From positions 1,240,001 through 1,304,000 of the forward strand of contig NZ_CP155619.1 of NCBI RefSeq assembly GCF_039697315.1: a stretch of 64,000 nt of DNA, read 5' to 3'. Positions within the stretch are counted from its first letter, which is position 1. The number at the start of each line of letters is the position of its first letter. The stretch comes from Pseudomonas abietaniphila (GTDB taxonomy: Bacteria; Pseudomonadota; Gammaproteobacteria; Pseudomonadales; Pseudomonadaceae). Position numbers and translations under genes: made by a program. The notes under the pieces are model-generated. The model was not told where the DNA came from. It ran no database searches and was given only the letters and a program-made list of their open reading frames with translations. This document shows, piece after piece, positions 8,696 through 20,579 of the stretch.

Positions 8696-9694
8696 ATGAC
8701 CCCATTCCCCACCCTCGCCGCCCTGCCCCGTCAACTCCGTACGCCTCAAGTGCGCGACCTCGCATGGGCGATTCTTTCGCCGCCTATGCTTGCGGTAACC
8801 GAGTGGCCGCAGCGTCACCCCTTGAGCGGCAGCGACTGGGTGCAGCATCCCGAGGATTTGGCTGACTTCCTGCGCGCCCTCGATCAGGACAGCAGTGCAT
8901 TGCTCGACTGGCTATCGAAAAGCTCGATCCGCCGTCTGGGTCTGTATTACGAACGCCTGTGGCACTTCGCAATCCGGCACGCGCCGGGCGTGGACATGAT
9001 CGCCGCCAACCTGCCGATCCGGATCGAAGGCCGCACGCTGGGCGAACTGGATATGCTGCTGCGGGACCGGGATGGCGTTCACCACGTCGAACTGGCGGTC
9101 AAGTTTTACCTCGGGCCTCAGGACGGAAACGGTGAGGACCCGGCGCGCTGGCTGGGACCGGGCTCCCATGACCGGCTCGACCTGAAGCTTGCGCACCTCA
9201 ACGAGCATCAGCTGCCAATTTCGGCGAGAGACGAAAGTCGTCAGGCGCTCGCGGCACTGGGCATTGAGTCGCTGGACGACCCTCCGCTCAAGGCTGAACT
9301 GTGGCTCGGCGGATACCTGCTCTACCCGTGGCCTCACCAAGCCGTTTCACCCGAGGGCGCCAATCAGGATCATCTGCGCGGGCGATGGTTGCACCAGAAG
9401 GATTGGCCGAGCTTCGCCGCCCGACATCCCGAAGGGCGCTGGCAACTGCTGCCTCGTCACGCCTGGCTGGGACCGGCGCGCTACGACGAGGCGTGGAGCG
9501 CCGGTGAGTTTCAGGCCTGGCTGGAGCAACTCGCGCCAATCGCCCCGGCGCAATTGCTTGTTCGCCTGATCGAGACGCCCGACGGTCATTGGGAAGAGGC
9601 CGAACGGCTCTTTCTGGTGTCTGACCTCTGGCCCGCTGATGCAGACGCGGGTGCGGTCACACACTCAATCTCAGCACCAGCGCCGCCAGCGTGA
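8696..9694 (+). CDS. DUF1853 family protein
   Basis: Soluble protein of 332 residues without an assigned function. The segment [21 protein letters not shown] (about residues 115-135) has the E...D...E-x-x-K layout seen in PD-(D/E)XK nuclease-like folds, which may be its fold; no activity is shown. The start at 8696 ([11 protein letters not shown]) is a choice: an in-frame ATG 21 codons upstream exists and neither has a good ribosome site. The upstream region is the repeat island. The last 38 bp overlap the convergent ArsB-family gene. Confidence 0.8.
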   Translation: MTPFPTLAALPRQLRTPQVRDLAWAILSPPMLAVTEWPQRHPLSGSDWVQHPEDLADFLRALDQDSSALLDWLSKSSIRRLGLYYERLWHFAIRHAPGVDMIAANLPIRIEGRTLGELDMLLRDRDGVHHVELAVKFYLGPQDGNGEDPARWLGPGSHDRLDLKLAHLNEHQLPISARDESRQALAALGIESLDDPPLKAELWLGGYLLYPWPHQAVSPEGANQDHLRGRWLHQKDWPSFAARHPEGRWQLLPRHAWLGPARYDEAWSAGEFQAWLEQLAPIAPAQLLVRLIETPDGHWEEAERLFLVSDLWPADADAGAVTHSISAPAPPA

Positions 9695-10940
9695 TCAACA
9701 GCACCGGCAGTGTCAGCACGATGCCGACCCGGAAGTAATACCCCCAGCCGATGCTTACGCCTTTGCGCGCCAGCACGTGCAACCACAGCAAAGTGGCCAG
9801 ACTGCCAATCGGCGTGATCTTAGGTCCCAAGTCGCTGCCAATGACGTTGGCGTAGATCATCGCTTCCTGAAGCGGGCCATGCGCCTGGCTGGCGTCGATC
9901 GACAGCAGGCCAATGAGCACGGTCGGAAGATTGTTCATCACCGAAGACAACAACGCCGTGAGCACGCCCGTCCCCATCGCCGCACCCCAAAGGCCATGTT
10001 CAGCAAACCGGTCCAGCCAGCCCGCGAGGTAGGTGGTCAGGCCTTCGTTGCGCAGCCCATAGACCACCAGGTACATACCCAGCGAGAAAATCACGATTTG
10101 CCACGGCGCGTCTTTCATCACCTTGCGTGTGGAAATCTTGTGGCCCTTGGCGGCAATGCCCAGCAGGATCGCCGCGCACACCGCCGAGATCGCGCTGATC
10201 GGAATGCCCAGCGGTTCCAGCGCAAAACAGCCCACCAGCAAGATTACCAACACCCACCAGCCCGCCAGGAACGTGGCGCGGTCGTGAATGGCAGAGCTCG
10301 GTTCAGCCAGTTGCGAGGCGTCGAACGTCTTGGGGATGTCGCGACGGAAGAACAGCATCAGCACCGCCAGGGTTGCAGCGACGCTAACCAGGTTCACCGG
10401 CACCATCACCGAGGCGTAGCGATTGAAGCCGATGCCGAAGTAGTCAGCGGAGACGATGTTCACCAGATTGGAGACCACCAGCGGCAGGCTTGCAGTGTCG
10501 GCAATGAAACCGGCGGCCATGACGAACGCCAATGTGGTCGCCGGTGAAAAGCGCAGCGCCAGCAGCATCGACATGACGATCGGCGTGAGGATCAACGCCG
10601 CGCCGTCGTTGGCGAACAAGGCGGACACCAACGCGCCCAGCAGCACGATGAACGCAAACAGCGAGCGGCCCTTGCCATTGCCCCAGCGCGCGACGTGCAA
10701 CGCCGCCCAGTTGAAGAACCCGGCTTCATCGAGCAGCAGGCTGATGATAATCAGCGCAATGAACGTGCCCGTGGCGTTCCAGATGATGTGCCAGACCTGA
10801 GGAATGTCCGTCAGATGCACCACACCGAAGAGTAATGCCAGCACCGCGCCGAACGTCGCACTCCAGCCGACCCCCAGTCCTTTCGGCTGCCAGATGACTA
10901 AGGTGATGGTAACCAGGAAGATCAGGGCGGCTATGAGCAT
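9657..10940 (-). CDS. ArsB/NhaD-superfamily arsenite-type efflux transporter
   Basis: Integral membrane protein of 427 residues with about 12 hydrophobic segments. [14 protein letters not shown] and [11 protein letters not shown] are the paired motifs of the ArsB family, which exports arsenite (or antimonite) using the proton gradient or the ArsA ATPase. The length equals that of plasmid ArsB. The ATG follows the Fsr stop codon directly (TAA-ATG), so both transporters should be translated together. There is no arsR, arsC or arsH nearby, which makes arsenic specificity uncertain. Confidence 0.82.
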   Translation of the reverse strand: MLIAALIFLVTITLVIWQPKGLGVGWSATFGAVLALLFGVVHLTDIPQVWHIIWNATGTFIALIIISLLLDEAGFFNWAALHVARWGNGKGRSLFAFIVLLGALVSALFANDGAALILTPIVMSMLLALRFSPATTLAFVMAAGFIADTASLPLVVSNLVNIVSADYFGIGFNRYASVMVPVNLVSVAATLAVLMLFFRRDIPKTFDASQLAEPSSAIHDRATFLAGWWVLVILLVGCFALEPLGIPISAISAVCAAILLGIAAKGHKISTRKVMKDAPWQIVIFSLGMYLVVYGLRNEGLTTYLAGWLDRFAEHGLWGAAMGTGVLTALLSSVMNNLPTVLIGLLSIDASQAHGPLQEAMIYANVIGSDLGPKITPIGSLATLLWLHVLARKGVSIGWGYYFRVGIVLTLPVLLITLAALVLRLSV

Positions 10941-12155
10941 TTAACGTCGGGTTCTCGGGAGCAGGATGGCGAGGATGCCAAGCAACGGCAGGAATGAGCA
11001 AAGGGTGTAGACATAGACGATGCCGTGAAGATCCGCGAGGTGGCCTAATAATGCTGCACCAATGCCGCCAAAGCCGAACATCAGGCCGAAGAAGATCCCG
11101 GCGATCATGCCGACGTTGCCTGGAACCAGTTCCTGGGCGTAAACCACGATGGCCGAAAACGCCGAAGCGAGGATGAAGCCGATGATTACGCTCAGCACGC
11201 TGGTCCAGAACAGATCGGCGTATGGCAGCGCGATCGTAAACGGCGCGACGCCGAGAATAGAAAACCAGATCACCGCCTTGCGGCCGATCTTGTCGCCAAT
11301 CGGGCCACCGAAAAACGTCCCCGCCGCCACCGCTGCAAGGAACATAAATAGGTGCAGTTGCGAGCTGGCCACGGTCAGCTGGAATTTATCGATCAGGAAA
11401 AAGGTGAAGTAGCTGGTGAAGCTGGCCATGTAGAAATACTTGGAAAACACCAGCAGCGCCAACACCACCAGTGCGCCGGTCACGCGGCCCTTGGACAGTC
11501 CGTGAGTCGCCGCCTGACCAGCCTTCAGCTTGAACAGCGCAAGGTGCTTTTTGTACCAGCGGCTGATGACGTACAGCAGCCCCACCGAGAACAAGGCGAT
11601 CAGACCGAAGTACGCGATATGCCCCTGCCCGAACGGGATGATGATCGCGGCGGCCAGCAACGGCCCGATGGCTGAGCCACTGTTGCCCCCGACCTGGAAG
11701 CTGGATTGCGCCAGACCAAAACGTCCACCGGACGCCAGTCGGGCGATCCGCGACGCTTCGGGGTGGAAGGTCGACGAGCCGATGCCGATCAGACCGGCCG
11801 CCAGCAAGATCAGGGGAAAACTGCCCACGGTCGCGAGCATCAGCACACCCGCCAGAATGCACAGCGATCCTACCGGCAGCACCAGCGGGTTCGGGTGGCG
11901 GTCGGTGTAATAACCGACCCAAGGCTGCAGCAACGACGCCGTGACCTGAAACGTCAGGGTGATCAGCCCCACTTGAGTAAAACTCAAGCCGTACGACGTT
12001 TTGAGCATCGGATAGATCGACGGCAGGATCGACTGGATCAGGTCATTGAGCAGGTGCGCCAACGCCACGGCACCAATGATGCGCATGACCAGCGGACTGG
12101 ATTGAGGGATCGTGGGGGTCGCGGTCGAGGGGCTGGTGACGGCCATCGGGTTCAT
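10941..12155 (-). CDS. Fosmidomycin-resistance-like MFS exporter (Fsr family)
   Basis: MFS transporter of about 404 residues with 12 hydrophobic segments. Family marks are AHLLNDLIQSILPSIYPMLK, GYYTDRHPN in the loop between segments 2 and 3, and GPIGDKIGRKA in the central loop. Fsr homologues export fosmidomycin when overexpressed in E. coli; the natural substrate is unknown. The start is uncertain: ATG at 12155 or 12146, and one further upstream, all without a clear ribosome site. It is the first gene of a two-gene unit with the ArsB-family transporter. Confidence 0.82.
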   Translation of the reverse strand: MNPMAVTSPSTATPTIPQSSPLVMRIIGAVALAHLLNDLIQSILPSIYPMLKTSYGLSFTQVGLITLTFQVTASLLQPWVGYYTDRHPNPLVLPVGSLCILAGVLMLATVGSFPLILLAAGLIGIGSSTFHPEASRIARLASGGRFGLAQSSFQVGGNSGSAIGPLLAAAIIIPFGQGHIAYFGLIALFSVGLLYVISRWYKKHLALFKLKAGQAATHGLSKGRVTGALVVLALLVFSKYFYMASFTSYFTFFLIDKFQLTVASSQLHLFMFLAAVAAGTFFGGPIGDKIGRKAVIWFSILGVAPFTIALPYADLFWTSVLSVIIGFILASAFSAIVVYAQELVPGNVGMIAGIFFGLMFGFGGIGAALLGHLADLHGIVYVYTLCSFLPLLGILAILLPRTRR

Positions 12156-12293
12156 CCATCGGACGGTTGAGCGCCGCACGCGAGATGATGACAAAAGATG
12201 TCGGCGGCATAAGGGGTCGCCAATGTGCCATTTTTTGGGGCAGTGATGCCATGTTTTGTTGCGAGTTTGCGGGGCTCATCTCATCAGACTCTT

Positions 12294-12323
12294 CTGTGGG
12301 AGTGAGCTTGCTCACTCCCACAG
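12294..12323. repeat. 30-bp perfect palindrome, REP/terminator-like
   Basis: CTGTGGGAGTGAGC and its exact complement are separated by TT only. It sits between the MHS transporter stop (12338) and the Fsr start, so it could end transcription from the MHS gene, although no T run follows. The sequence is a REP-family relative. Confidence 0.7.
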
Positions 12324-12337
12324 GGACGGCCCAAGCC

Positions 12338-13678
12338 CTAGGCGGCGGGCTGCATCGCTGGACGCCGGGCCAGGCTGCCGTCCACATCGTGCAGCGACAC
12401 CTTCGAGGTCTCGGGCAATGCCAGACCGCCGACCAGCCCCAGAAGCGCGATCACAATCAGGTAGAACGCAGGCGACAGGTTGCTGCCCGTCAGGCCGATC
12501 AGCCAGGTCGCCATCAGGGGCGCGGTGCCGCCGAAGATCGTGTACGCCATGTTGTAGGTGATTGCCGAGGCGGTGTAGCGCGTGCGTGTCGGAAAGGTTT
12601 CCGACAGCAATGCCGCTGTCACCACATTACACAGGACGGCGCCGGTCGCCAGCAGCATCACCCCGACGATCGATCCGGTGAACGATCCGGAACTCGCCAT
12701 CAGGAACGACGGATACACCACTACCGCCAGCAGGACACAGGCGGTAATCACTGTCGCCCGACGCCCGACCTTGTCGGAAAACGCCCCGGCCACCGGACAC
12801 ATCACTGCGGCAAAAAGCAAGGCAATCAGCGACACAAGCAACGCAGTCGCCCGGCTCAAACCACCCGCCACTTGCAGGTAGGTCGCGAAGTAGGTGGTGA
12901 ACATGTAGAACGACAGCGCCGTCAGCGAAATGAATGCGCCTAAGGCGCAGATCGCCCCACCGTGATTGCGCAGGGTTTCCTTGAGCGGCGAATGCGCGAC
13001 GGCGTGTTCCTCGGTGACCGCCTGGAACGCCGGGGTTTCGTCGAGCTTCCAGCGCAGATAAAGACCGACCAGCCCCAGTGGCGCGGCGACCAGAAACGGC
13101 AGACGCCAGCCCCAACTGCTCATGGCGTCGGCAGACAGCGAGGCCTCCAGCGCATACGCGAAAATCGCCGCTGCGGCGAACGCCGAGAAGGTCGAAACGG
13201 GCACGAAACTGCCGTACCACGCGCGTTTGCCCCGTGGGGCATGTTCCATCAGGTAGGCACAGGCACCGGCGTATTCGCCACCGGCCGAGAACCCCTGCGC
13301 GCAGCGGATGATCGTGAGCAACACCGGTGCCGTCACACCGATGGCGGCGTAGGTCGGTAGCAGCCCGATGATCGTGGTCGCCCCGGCCATCAGCAGGATG
13401 GTGAACGCCAGCGTGCGTTTGCGGCCGATCCTGTCCCCGAGCATGCCAAAGAACAACCCGCCCAACGGACGGAAAGCAAAGGCCACGGCAAACACCGCGA
13501 AGGTCTTGAGCAATGCCACGCTGGCATCGCCACTGGGGAAGAATTGCTGGGCAATGGTGGTTGCGAGAAACCCATACACGGCGAAGTCGAACCATTCGAC
13601 GAAATTGCCGATCCCGGCCGCAACGATGACTTTTCTCAAAGTGGCAGGGTCAACCTGCTCAATGGCTGGAGTGGTCAT
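12338..13678 (-). CDS. MHS-family MFS transporter (ProP/ShiA/KgtP type)
   Basis: Inner-membrane proton symporter of 446 residues. The N-terminal signature GNFVEWFDFAVYGFLATTIA is typical of the metabolite:H+ symporter family; GMLGDRIGRKRTL in loop 2-3 and the CAQGFSAGGEYAGA segment support it. Known substrates in the family include proline/betaine, shikimate, citrate and 2-oxoglutarate; none can be chosen here. The start at 13678 (MTTPAIEQV) has a CGAGG element upstream. No catabolic gene lies beside it on the same strand. Confidence 0.88.
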   Translation of the reverse strand: MTTPAIEQVDPATLRKVIVAAGIGNFVEWFDFAVYGFLATTIAQQFFPSGDASVALLKTFAVFAVAFAFRPLGGLFFGMLGDRIGRKRTLAFTILLMAGATTIIGLLPTYAAIGVTAPVLLTIIRCAQGFSAGGEYAGACAYLMEHAPRGKRAWYGSFVPVSTFSAFAAAAIFAYALEASLSADAMSSWGWRLPFLVAAPLGLVGLYLRWKLDETPAFQAVTEEHAVAHSPLKETLRNHGGAICALGAFISLTALSFYMFTTYFATYLQVAGGLSRATALLVSLIALLFAAVMCPVAGAFSDKVGRRATVITACVLLAVVVYPSFLMASSGSFTGSIVGVMLLATGAVLCNVVTAALLSETFPTRTRYTASAITYNMAYTIFGGTAPLMATWLIGLTGSNLSPAFYLIVIALLGLVGGLALPETSKVSLHDVDGSLARRPAMQPAA

Positions 13679-13863
13679 GCAAACCTCGGCGCACGTAGGA
13701 AAGATCCGATTATCGGTACAGCGCCTGAGCCGCCTGACTCCAGAAGTGTCGCCGACATACTCAGGACCGACCTGTCGAGGTGTCTGGTCCGCAGGATTCG
13801 TGCCAGAGAGCGCGCGCGACGGGATAGGTATGCCCTCATTCTTTCGCCAAGCGACGAAACCCC

Positions 13864-13885
13864 GTGGGAGCGAATTCATTCGCGA
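13864..13885. repeat. REP palindrome, GAATTC-centred family
   Basis: A 22-bp core with GGGAGCGAATTCATTCGCGA. The identical 22-mer occurs near 38009 (opposite orientation) and 43400. It lies in the gap between two minus-strand genes. Confidence 0.75.
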
Positions 13886-13940
13886 GAGGCCGTAACATCC
13901 AGCACATCGCTGTCGGATGTAGCACCGCAGCACGAATGAA

Positions 13941-14849
13941 TCAGCGTCCGCCCAAGCCCGCGACGAATGCTGTTTTTCCTTGAAGCCCGCCAGTGTGTAC
14001 GAAGATCAGCCTGGAGCCCGCGGCAAAACGCCTAGCATCGACCGCCTGCCGCAACGCCAATAACGCCTTGCCGGTGTACAACGGTTCAAGCGGGATACCA
14101 CTCTGCTGTTCACACTCAGCGATGAACACCATCAGCTCGGGATCGGCTTTGGCAAAGCCGCCTCGGCTGGCATCGAGCAATTCGTAACGCTGATCGTCGG
14201 ACCCGCCGAGGATGGCCGGAATGTTCTGCGCAACGCCATGCCCCTCGGGCACTGCCATCGCCCCATACACCTTGTGCCCATCCGACTCCGCAAGCACAAG
14301 ACCCGCCAATGTGGTTCCCGTACCGCAGGCCAGCCACCAGCCGTCGTAGTCCTCCCAGCCGAGATCAGCAAGCTGGCGGCGCGCCTGACTCACAATCTCG
14401 GCGCAGCCCAACGCGCCATCCAGCCCGCCACCGCCTTCTGGAACCGGATGCAGCTGTGGATAACGCTCACGCCACGGCGCCCAGAAATCCGGTTCATGCC
14501 GGGCGCGGTAACCGGCATAGCCCAGCCAGTGCAGCGCCATGCCGAACGCCTGCACATCGAGCATCGTAGGGGTTTGCACCGGATGCCCGCGCACCAGCCC
14601 GACCGTTGCAAAGCCAAACCGCTTCCCCGCTGCGGCCAGTGCGTGAAGGTGATTGGAATGCGCGCCACCTAGACTGATCAGCCCTTCAGCGCCGGCCTGG
14701 CTGGCGGCCGTCAGATGGTGTTTCAGTTTGAACCACTTGTTGCCACTGATCAGAGGGTCGATCAGGTCGAGGCGCTGGATGGCGACGTCGATGCGGGCTG
14801 CACGGAGCCAGTCGAGATGGAGGGGTTGCAGCGGGGCGGGAGGGAGCAT
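13941..14849 (-). CDS. D-cysteine desulfhydrase / ACC-deaminase-like PLP enzyme
   Basis: Fold type II PLP enzyme of 302 residues. SGNKWFKLKHHL near residue 35 holds the PLP lysine, and SLGGAHSNHLHALAAAG follows as in D-cysteine desulfhydrase and 1-aminocyclopropane-1-carboxylate deaminase. The ACGTGTTLAGL segment binds the phosphate. The protein is about 30 residues shorter than typical ACC deaminase. The sequence does not separate the two activities; D-cysteine desulfhydrase (D-Cys to pyruvate, H2S and ammonia) is the more common annotation. The start at 14849 has no visible ribosome site. Confidence 0.8.
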   Translation of the reverse strand: MLPPAPLQPLHLDWLRAARIDVAIQRLDLIDPLISGNKWFKLKHHLTAASQAGAEGLISLGGAHSNHLHALAAAGKRFGFATVGLVRGHPVQTPTMLDVQAFGMALHWLGYAGYRARHEPDFWAPWRERYPQLHPVPEGGGGLDGALGCAEIVSQARRQLADLGWEDYDGWWLACGTGTTLAGLVLAESDGHKVYGAMAVPEGHGVAQNIPAILGGSDDQRYELLDASRGGFAKADPELMVFIAECEQQSGIPLEPLYTGKALLALRQAVDARRFAAGSRLIFVHTGGLQGKTAFVAGLGGR

Positions 14850-14892
14850 GGCGATCGTTGATCAATCAAAGAAGGCGGAGTTTACCACCGCA

Positions 14893-14914
14893 ACTGAGCC
14901 CTGCCGGGCTCAGT
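14893..14914. terminator. Bidirectional hairpin between fadH and the desulfhydrase gene
   Basis: ACTGAGCC and GGCTCAGT enclose a short loop, forming a strong stem without a T run on either side. It lies 81 bp after the fadH stop and may attenuate read-through. Confidence 0.45.
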
Positions 14915-14995
14915 CCGCCTTGTTAGTCACGACCGCCGATGCGTGTAGGAGCGATCAGGGTGGCGTTTCTACAGGGTGAAGCGGGCATTCGCCCC

Positions 14996-17119
<2,124 letters not shown>

Positions 17120-17249
17120 TCATGACGCAGACAGTAAACAGCCCAAGGGTCACGCTCAATGACTGAAAGTGACAAGTTAATGATCGAGATGCGCAGCGGA
17201 TCACCCATTAAGGCGCAATGACTTGGATTATCCGAATAGAGAGGCAGAG

Positions 17250-17272
17250 GCTGGCCTTGGGGCAAGGCCAGC
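17250..17272 (-). terminator. Hairpin after the DUF3053 gene
   Basis: GCTGGCCTTG and CAAGGCCAGC form a perfect 10-bp stem with a 3-nt loop, 23 bp after the stop of the lipoprotein gene. No T run follows, so termination would be weak or factor-dependent. Confidence 0.5.
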
Positions 17273-17295
17273 GTAAACATTCAACAGCGAGGGGA

Positions 17296-17997
17296 TCAAC
17301 GACCCAGCATGACCGTTTGCATTCGCGCCTGGGCTTTTTGAACGCTCTGGGCTTGTGCGTTCAGGTCCTGCAACAGCGCGTTCAGTTCCGCCTGCACTTT
17401 GGCGTCCTGAACCTTGACCACCGCGCCATTGATTTCAATCTGCGCCTTATGGGCATCGACGTAATCGGCCACCTTCAAACTGCTGTCCAGAGTGCTGTTG
17501 ATCTGAGGCACTACGCTCAGGAATGCAGTGGCGGGGACAGTCACGGTCCGGTCATACGCGCTGTCGTAAACCGCTTTCAGGTCTTCAGGCTGTTTGAGCT
17601 GGGCATGGGCACTGTCGGCCTTGGCCTGTTGCGCCTTCAGTTGCGTGGCCATGTCGTTCAAACCGCTTTGCACCGCCTTGAGGTCGTCACGGCGCGAAAC
17701 CACATCGCCCAACGAGCGCACGGCGCTTTTCTGGACAAGAGTGCCCAACGGTTTGACGCTGGCGTCCATGTCGCTGTTGAAATCAGTGATCACCGCGTAG
17801 TGGGTTACATACTCGCCAAACGACTTCGATTCATCGGCCGTCAGTTTGGGCACATGAACCCCCGGTTTGTCGACGATGCGAGTCTGCAGAAATTGCTTGA
17901 ATGCGGCGCGCTGGTCAGGCTCGCTGCTGCCGCAAGCGGCCAGTGCGAGCGGAAGCGCGATGGCGAGCAACCAGTGAGGGCGGAACGAGACGTTCAT
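17296..17997 (-). CDS. DUF3053-like lipoprotein
   Basis: Probable outer- or inner-membrane lipoprotein of 233 residues. The signal peptide ends in the lipobox LALAACGSS (Cys near residue 21). The mature part is alpha-helical, with a likely coiled coil from about 110 to the end (AQQAKADSAHAQLKQ and LNAQAQSVQKAQARMQ). It resembles the DUF3053/YiaF family of unknown function. The start at 17997 (MNVSFRPHW) has GGAG upstream. A membrane protein gene lies upstream on the same strand, 172 bp away. Confidence 0.8.
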   Translation of the reverse strand: MNVSFRPHWLLAIALPLALAACGSSEPDQRAAFKQFLQTRIVDKPGVHVPKLTADESKSFGEYVTHYAVITDFNSDMDASVKPLGTLVQKSAVRSLGDVVSRRDDLKAVQSGLNDMATQLKAQQAKADSAHAQLKQPEDLKAVYDSAYDRTVTVPATAFLSVVPQINSTLDSSLKVADYVDAHKAQIEINGAVVKVQDAKVQAELNALLQDLNAQAQSVQKAQARMQTVMLGR

Positions 17998-18169
17998 GTC
18001 GGTAAATCTCCAGGCAGTGAATAAACCCGTGGCAGCCGAGTGCCGCACACGAGCGGGTGATGAATGAGGCGGGGTCACGCTTCGAAAGGTTGCCGATGCA
18101 CTGGCGACCTGCGAGCGACTGAAAGGTCGGTGCTATCCACCCGTTCCGTCGCTCAACTCAATACCGGAT

Positions 18170-19087
18170 TCAGAGCAATACCGGCGCAGTCTGCTGAAGA
18201 TCCGAAGCCGTCTCTTCCATCAACAGTCTCACCGTGCTGAGGAACAGGTCATGGCTCAGGATGCCGGTGGCGACGGTCGACAGCACGACCTTCCCTGACT
18301 CATCCTTGATCACGACCTTTTCGCTCCAGGCGCTCAGGTCAACGGTGCGCAGCGTAGCCACTGGCACTTGGCTGTCCTGGAGGTGCAGGACGTCGCGGGA
18401 CACTCGGATCGGCAGCGTCTTCACGTTCAGGAAATCGCCGCCCATGCGTTTGCGCCATACCTGCGCGGAGTCGATGTAATTGAACGTCACGCTGCCGCCG
18501 GTCTGGAGCGTATGCAGCACCTCTGGCTGCCGGGCATTGAGATAGAGTTCGCGGAACAATTGCTGGAAATCCTGGAAGCCTTTGAGCGCTTCGATCACGC
18601 GATGGAAAGGTTCGCTTGCGTTGCGACGAATCGCCAGATTGGTCACCAGCCCCGTGAATCCCGTCTGCCCCGAACCGAACAGGTAGAGGTCTTCGATCTC
18701 GGTGAACGCCAGATAGGTTTTCTTGCCGTGGGTGATGTGGGCGATGCCGCGCTCATACAGCTCGTAGCGGCTCTGACGCGATTTCTTGTGCCACGCATGG
18801 ACACCGAATGCTCCCAGGCCGAGGACCGCCAGGAAAGCGCTGGTGCAGTAAATCAGCAGGGTGGCGCTGGAAAACTCAAGCGCGCTGCCGCGTTGGGTCG
18901 TGAGCGTGACTGGCCCCGAACCGCTGACGGGGAGCAAGGTGCTCAGGTACAGCACGAAACCGGCCATGCCGAGCATGACCACGCCGAACACCAGAAGAAA
19001 AATCAGAAAGCCTGTGCCGTACTGAAAACGGGCGACCAGCTCGCCGGTGGCCGGCTCAGTGGTTGAGGTCGTTGAGGTCGTTGGCAT
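18170..19087 (-). CDS. Uncharacterised membrane protein with two N-terminal TM segments
   Basis: I do not recognise this 305-residue protein with certainty; it may belong to a DUF6585-like group. A Thr-rich start (MPTTSTTSTTEPATGEL) is followed by two hydrophobic segments (about 24-48 and 78-97). A cytoplasmic part with RYELYERGIAHI and a beta-rich PH-like pattern completes it. A CAGGGACG stretch lies upstream of the ATG. It could act with the downstream DUF3053 lipoprotein, but the 172-bp gap leaves that open. Confidence 0.7.
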   Translation of the reverse strand: MPTTSTTSTTEPATGELVARFQYGTGFLIFLLVFGVVMLGMAGFVLYLSTLLPVSGSGPVTLTTQRGSALEFSSATLLIYCTSAFLAVLGLGAFGVHAWHKKSRQSRYELYERGIAHITHGKKTYLAFTEIEDLYLFGSGQTGFTGLVTNLAIRRNASEPFHRVIEALKGFQDFQQLFRELYLNARQPEVLHTLQTGGSVTFNYIDSAQVWRKRMGGDFLNVKTLPIRVSRDVLHLQDSQVPVATLRTVDLSAWSEKVVIKDESGKVVLSTVATGILSHDLFLSTVRLLMEETASDLQQTAPVLL

Positions 19088-19424
19088 GAGTGTTTTACGT
19101 CCCTGTCGTGGTGAATGAAGCCGCGCCGTCCGAATAGGCTTCGCCGTCTGACCGGCGCTGTAAGCGTGTCGCTCGCGGCTGCAAACCGCCGCTGAACGTG
19201 AGGCTAGATAGCCTGCGGAACAATAAATTCCCTTTGGATCCTATTTTTTTGTCGTTTTGAGAAACGTCGCTCATTCAGCGAGTCGAAAATCGCGCCCCTG
19301 GCCTCTAAACCCGCGCTGCCCCATGCAATGCCGCCGAATTATCGTTAAACCGCTGTTTTGTCGTATCCTGCCCGCCTCTCGATTCCGCATCCGCTATCTT
19401 CATCAGGGCAATCATCCGTCCCCC
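19088..19424. other. Noncoding gap between divergent genes
   Basis: A gap of 337 bp between the minus-strand membrane protein and the plus-strand nitrilase-fold gene. It includes an AT-rich patch (19223-19256, with ATTTTTTTG) likely to hold promoters for both sides. I see no clear -35/-10 pair, repeat or RNA. Confidence 0.4.
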
Positions 19425-20576
19425 ATGCGAAAAGTTCTTGGCACGTTCATCACAGTGGTATTGGCGATCCTTCTCGTCAGTTATGCGCTGTGGACGAGCA
19501 AGCGACATGCCGGCCACTACCTCACAGACCTGCGCATTCAGCTGGTGATCAACGATGGCCAACCCGGCGGGCACGGCAACCTGCTGGGCATTCAACCTGA
19601 ATTGTTCCCGTCGGATTATTCGAGCCTCAAGCGCCTGCACCGCAAGCTCGCGGCCTATCTGGAGCAGGCTCGGGAGCGAGGTCTGCTCAACGACAAAACC
19701 GTCGTCGTACTGCCCGAACACATCGGCACGTGGCTGCTGGCGGTGGACGAAAAATCGCAGTTCTACGAGGCGACGACCATCGAAGAGGCCATGAACTGGC
19801 TGTCATTCAGCAACCCGTTGCTGTTCCTCGACGCCCTGTTTCACACCCGTGGTGAAAGCTGGCTGGATGACGTGCACTTGCGCATGAAGTCGCGCAGCAT
19901 GGCGCGCGATTATCAGACGGTCTTTGGAGGGCTGGCCAAAGAGTTCGGCGTGACGCTGGTGGCCGGCTCCATCGTGTTACCCAACCCGAAAGTGCAGGAC
20001 GGGCAGCTACTGGTCGGCACCGGCGCGCTGTACAACAGCAGCGTGGTATTCGGACGTGACGGCGTGCCGATGGGTCAGCCGCAACGGCAACTCTTCCCCA
20101 ACCGGTATCAGCGCGGCTACATCCGCGCCGGTAAAAAAGCGCCGCTGAACGTCGTCGAAACGCCAGCCGGCCGCCTCGCCACACTGATCGGCAGTGACAG
20201 CTGGTATCCGGATAACCACAACCGCCTGGACGAGAGCGGAGCCGAGTTGATCGCCGTCCCGGCCTTCGTCGCAGGCACTGGCAGTTGGTCGCAGCCTTGG
20301 CGGGACGATAAACACGAAGCGCTCGCGGCGCATCTGCAACTCGGAACACAGCCCTTGAGCGAAGGCGACGCCTGGCAACGCCTGACCCTTGCTCCGATGA
20401 CGCGCGTCAAAGCCGGCATCAGCGTCTTCATGCGCGGTCAGTTCTGGGATCAAGGCAGTGCTGGTCACAGTTTTGCCAGCCGGGGCGGCCAGAGCATCGC
20501 CGAACAATCCGTCAGCGCCGCGCCCAAGGGCGCCAAGCCCGGGCATGGGGCGCGCCTGATCAACCTGTGGTTGTGA
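19425..20576 (+). CDS. Membrane-anchored nitrilase-fold protein without catalytic cysteine
   Basis: Carbon-nitrogen hydrolase (nitrilase) fold of 383 residues with one N-terminal membrane segment (about 7-25). The family Glu is present in VVVLPEHIG, and the core pattern ALYNSSVVFGRDG is recognisable. However, the position of the nucleophilic Cys (usually LICYD) reads LIGSDSWYP, and the Lys region reads GQPQRQLFPNR. No cysteine occurs anywhere in the protein. It is probably not an amidase by the normal mechanism. The start at 19425 (MRKVLGTFIT) begins the TM helix; an upstream in-frame ATG would add a poorly conserved tail. An AraC regulator starts 3 bp after the stop. Confidence 0.8.
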   Translation: MRKVLGTFITVVLAILLVSYALWTSKRHAGHYLTDLRIQLVINDGQPGGHGNLLGIQPELFPSDYSSLKRLHRKLAAYLEQARERGLLNDKTVVVLPEHIGTWLLAVDEKSQFYEATTIEEAMNWLSFSNPLLFLDALFHTRGESWLDDVHLRMKSRSMARDYQTVFGGLAKEFGVTLVAGSIVLPNPKVQDGQLLVGTGALYNSSVVFGRDGVPMGQPQRQLFPNRYQRGYIRAGKKAPLNVVETPAGRLATLIGSDSWYPDNHNRLDESGAELIAVPAFVAGTGSWSQPWRDDKHEALAAHLQLGTQPLSEGDAWQRLTLAPMTRVKAGISVFMRGQFWDQGSAGHSFASRGGQSIAEQSVSAAPKGAKPGHGARLINLWL

Positions 20577-20579
20577 CTG

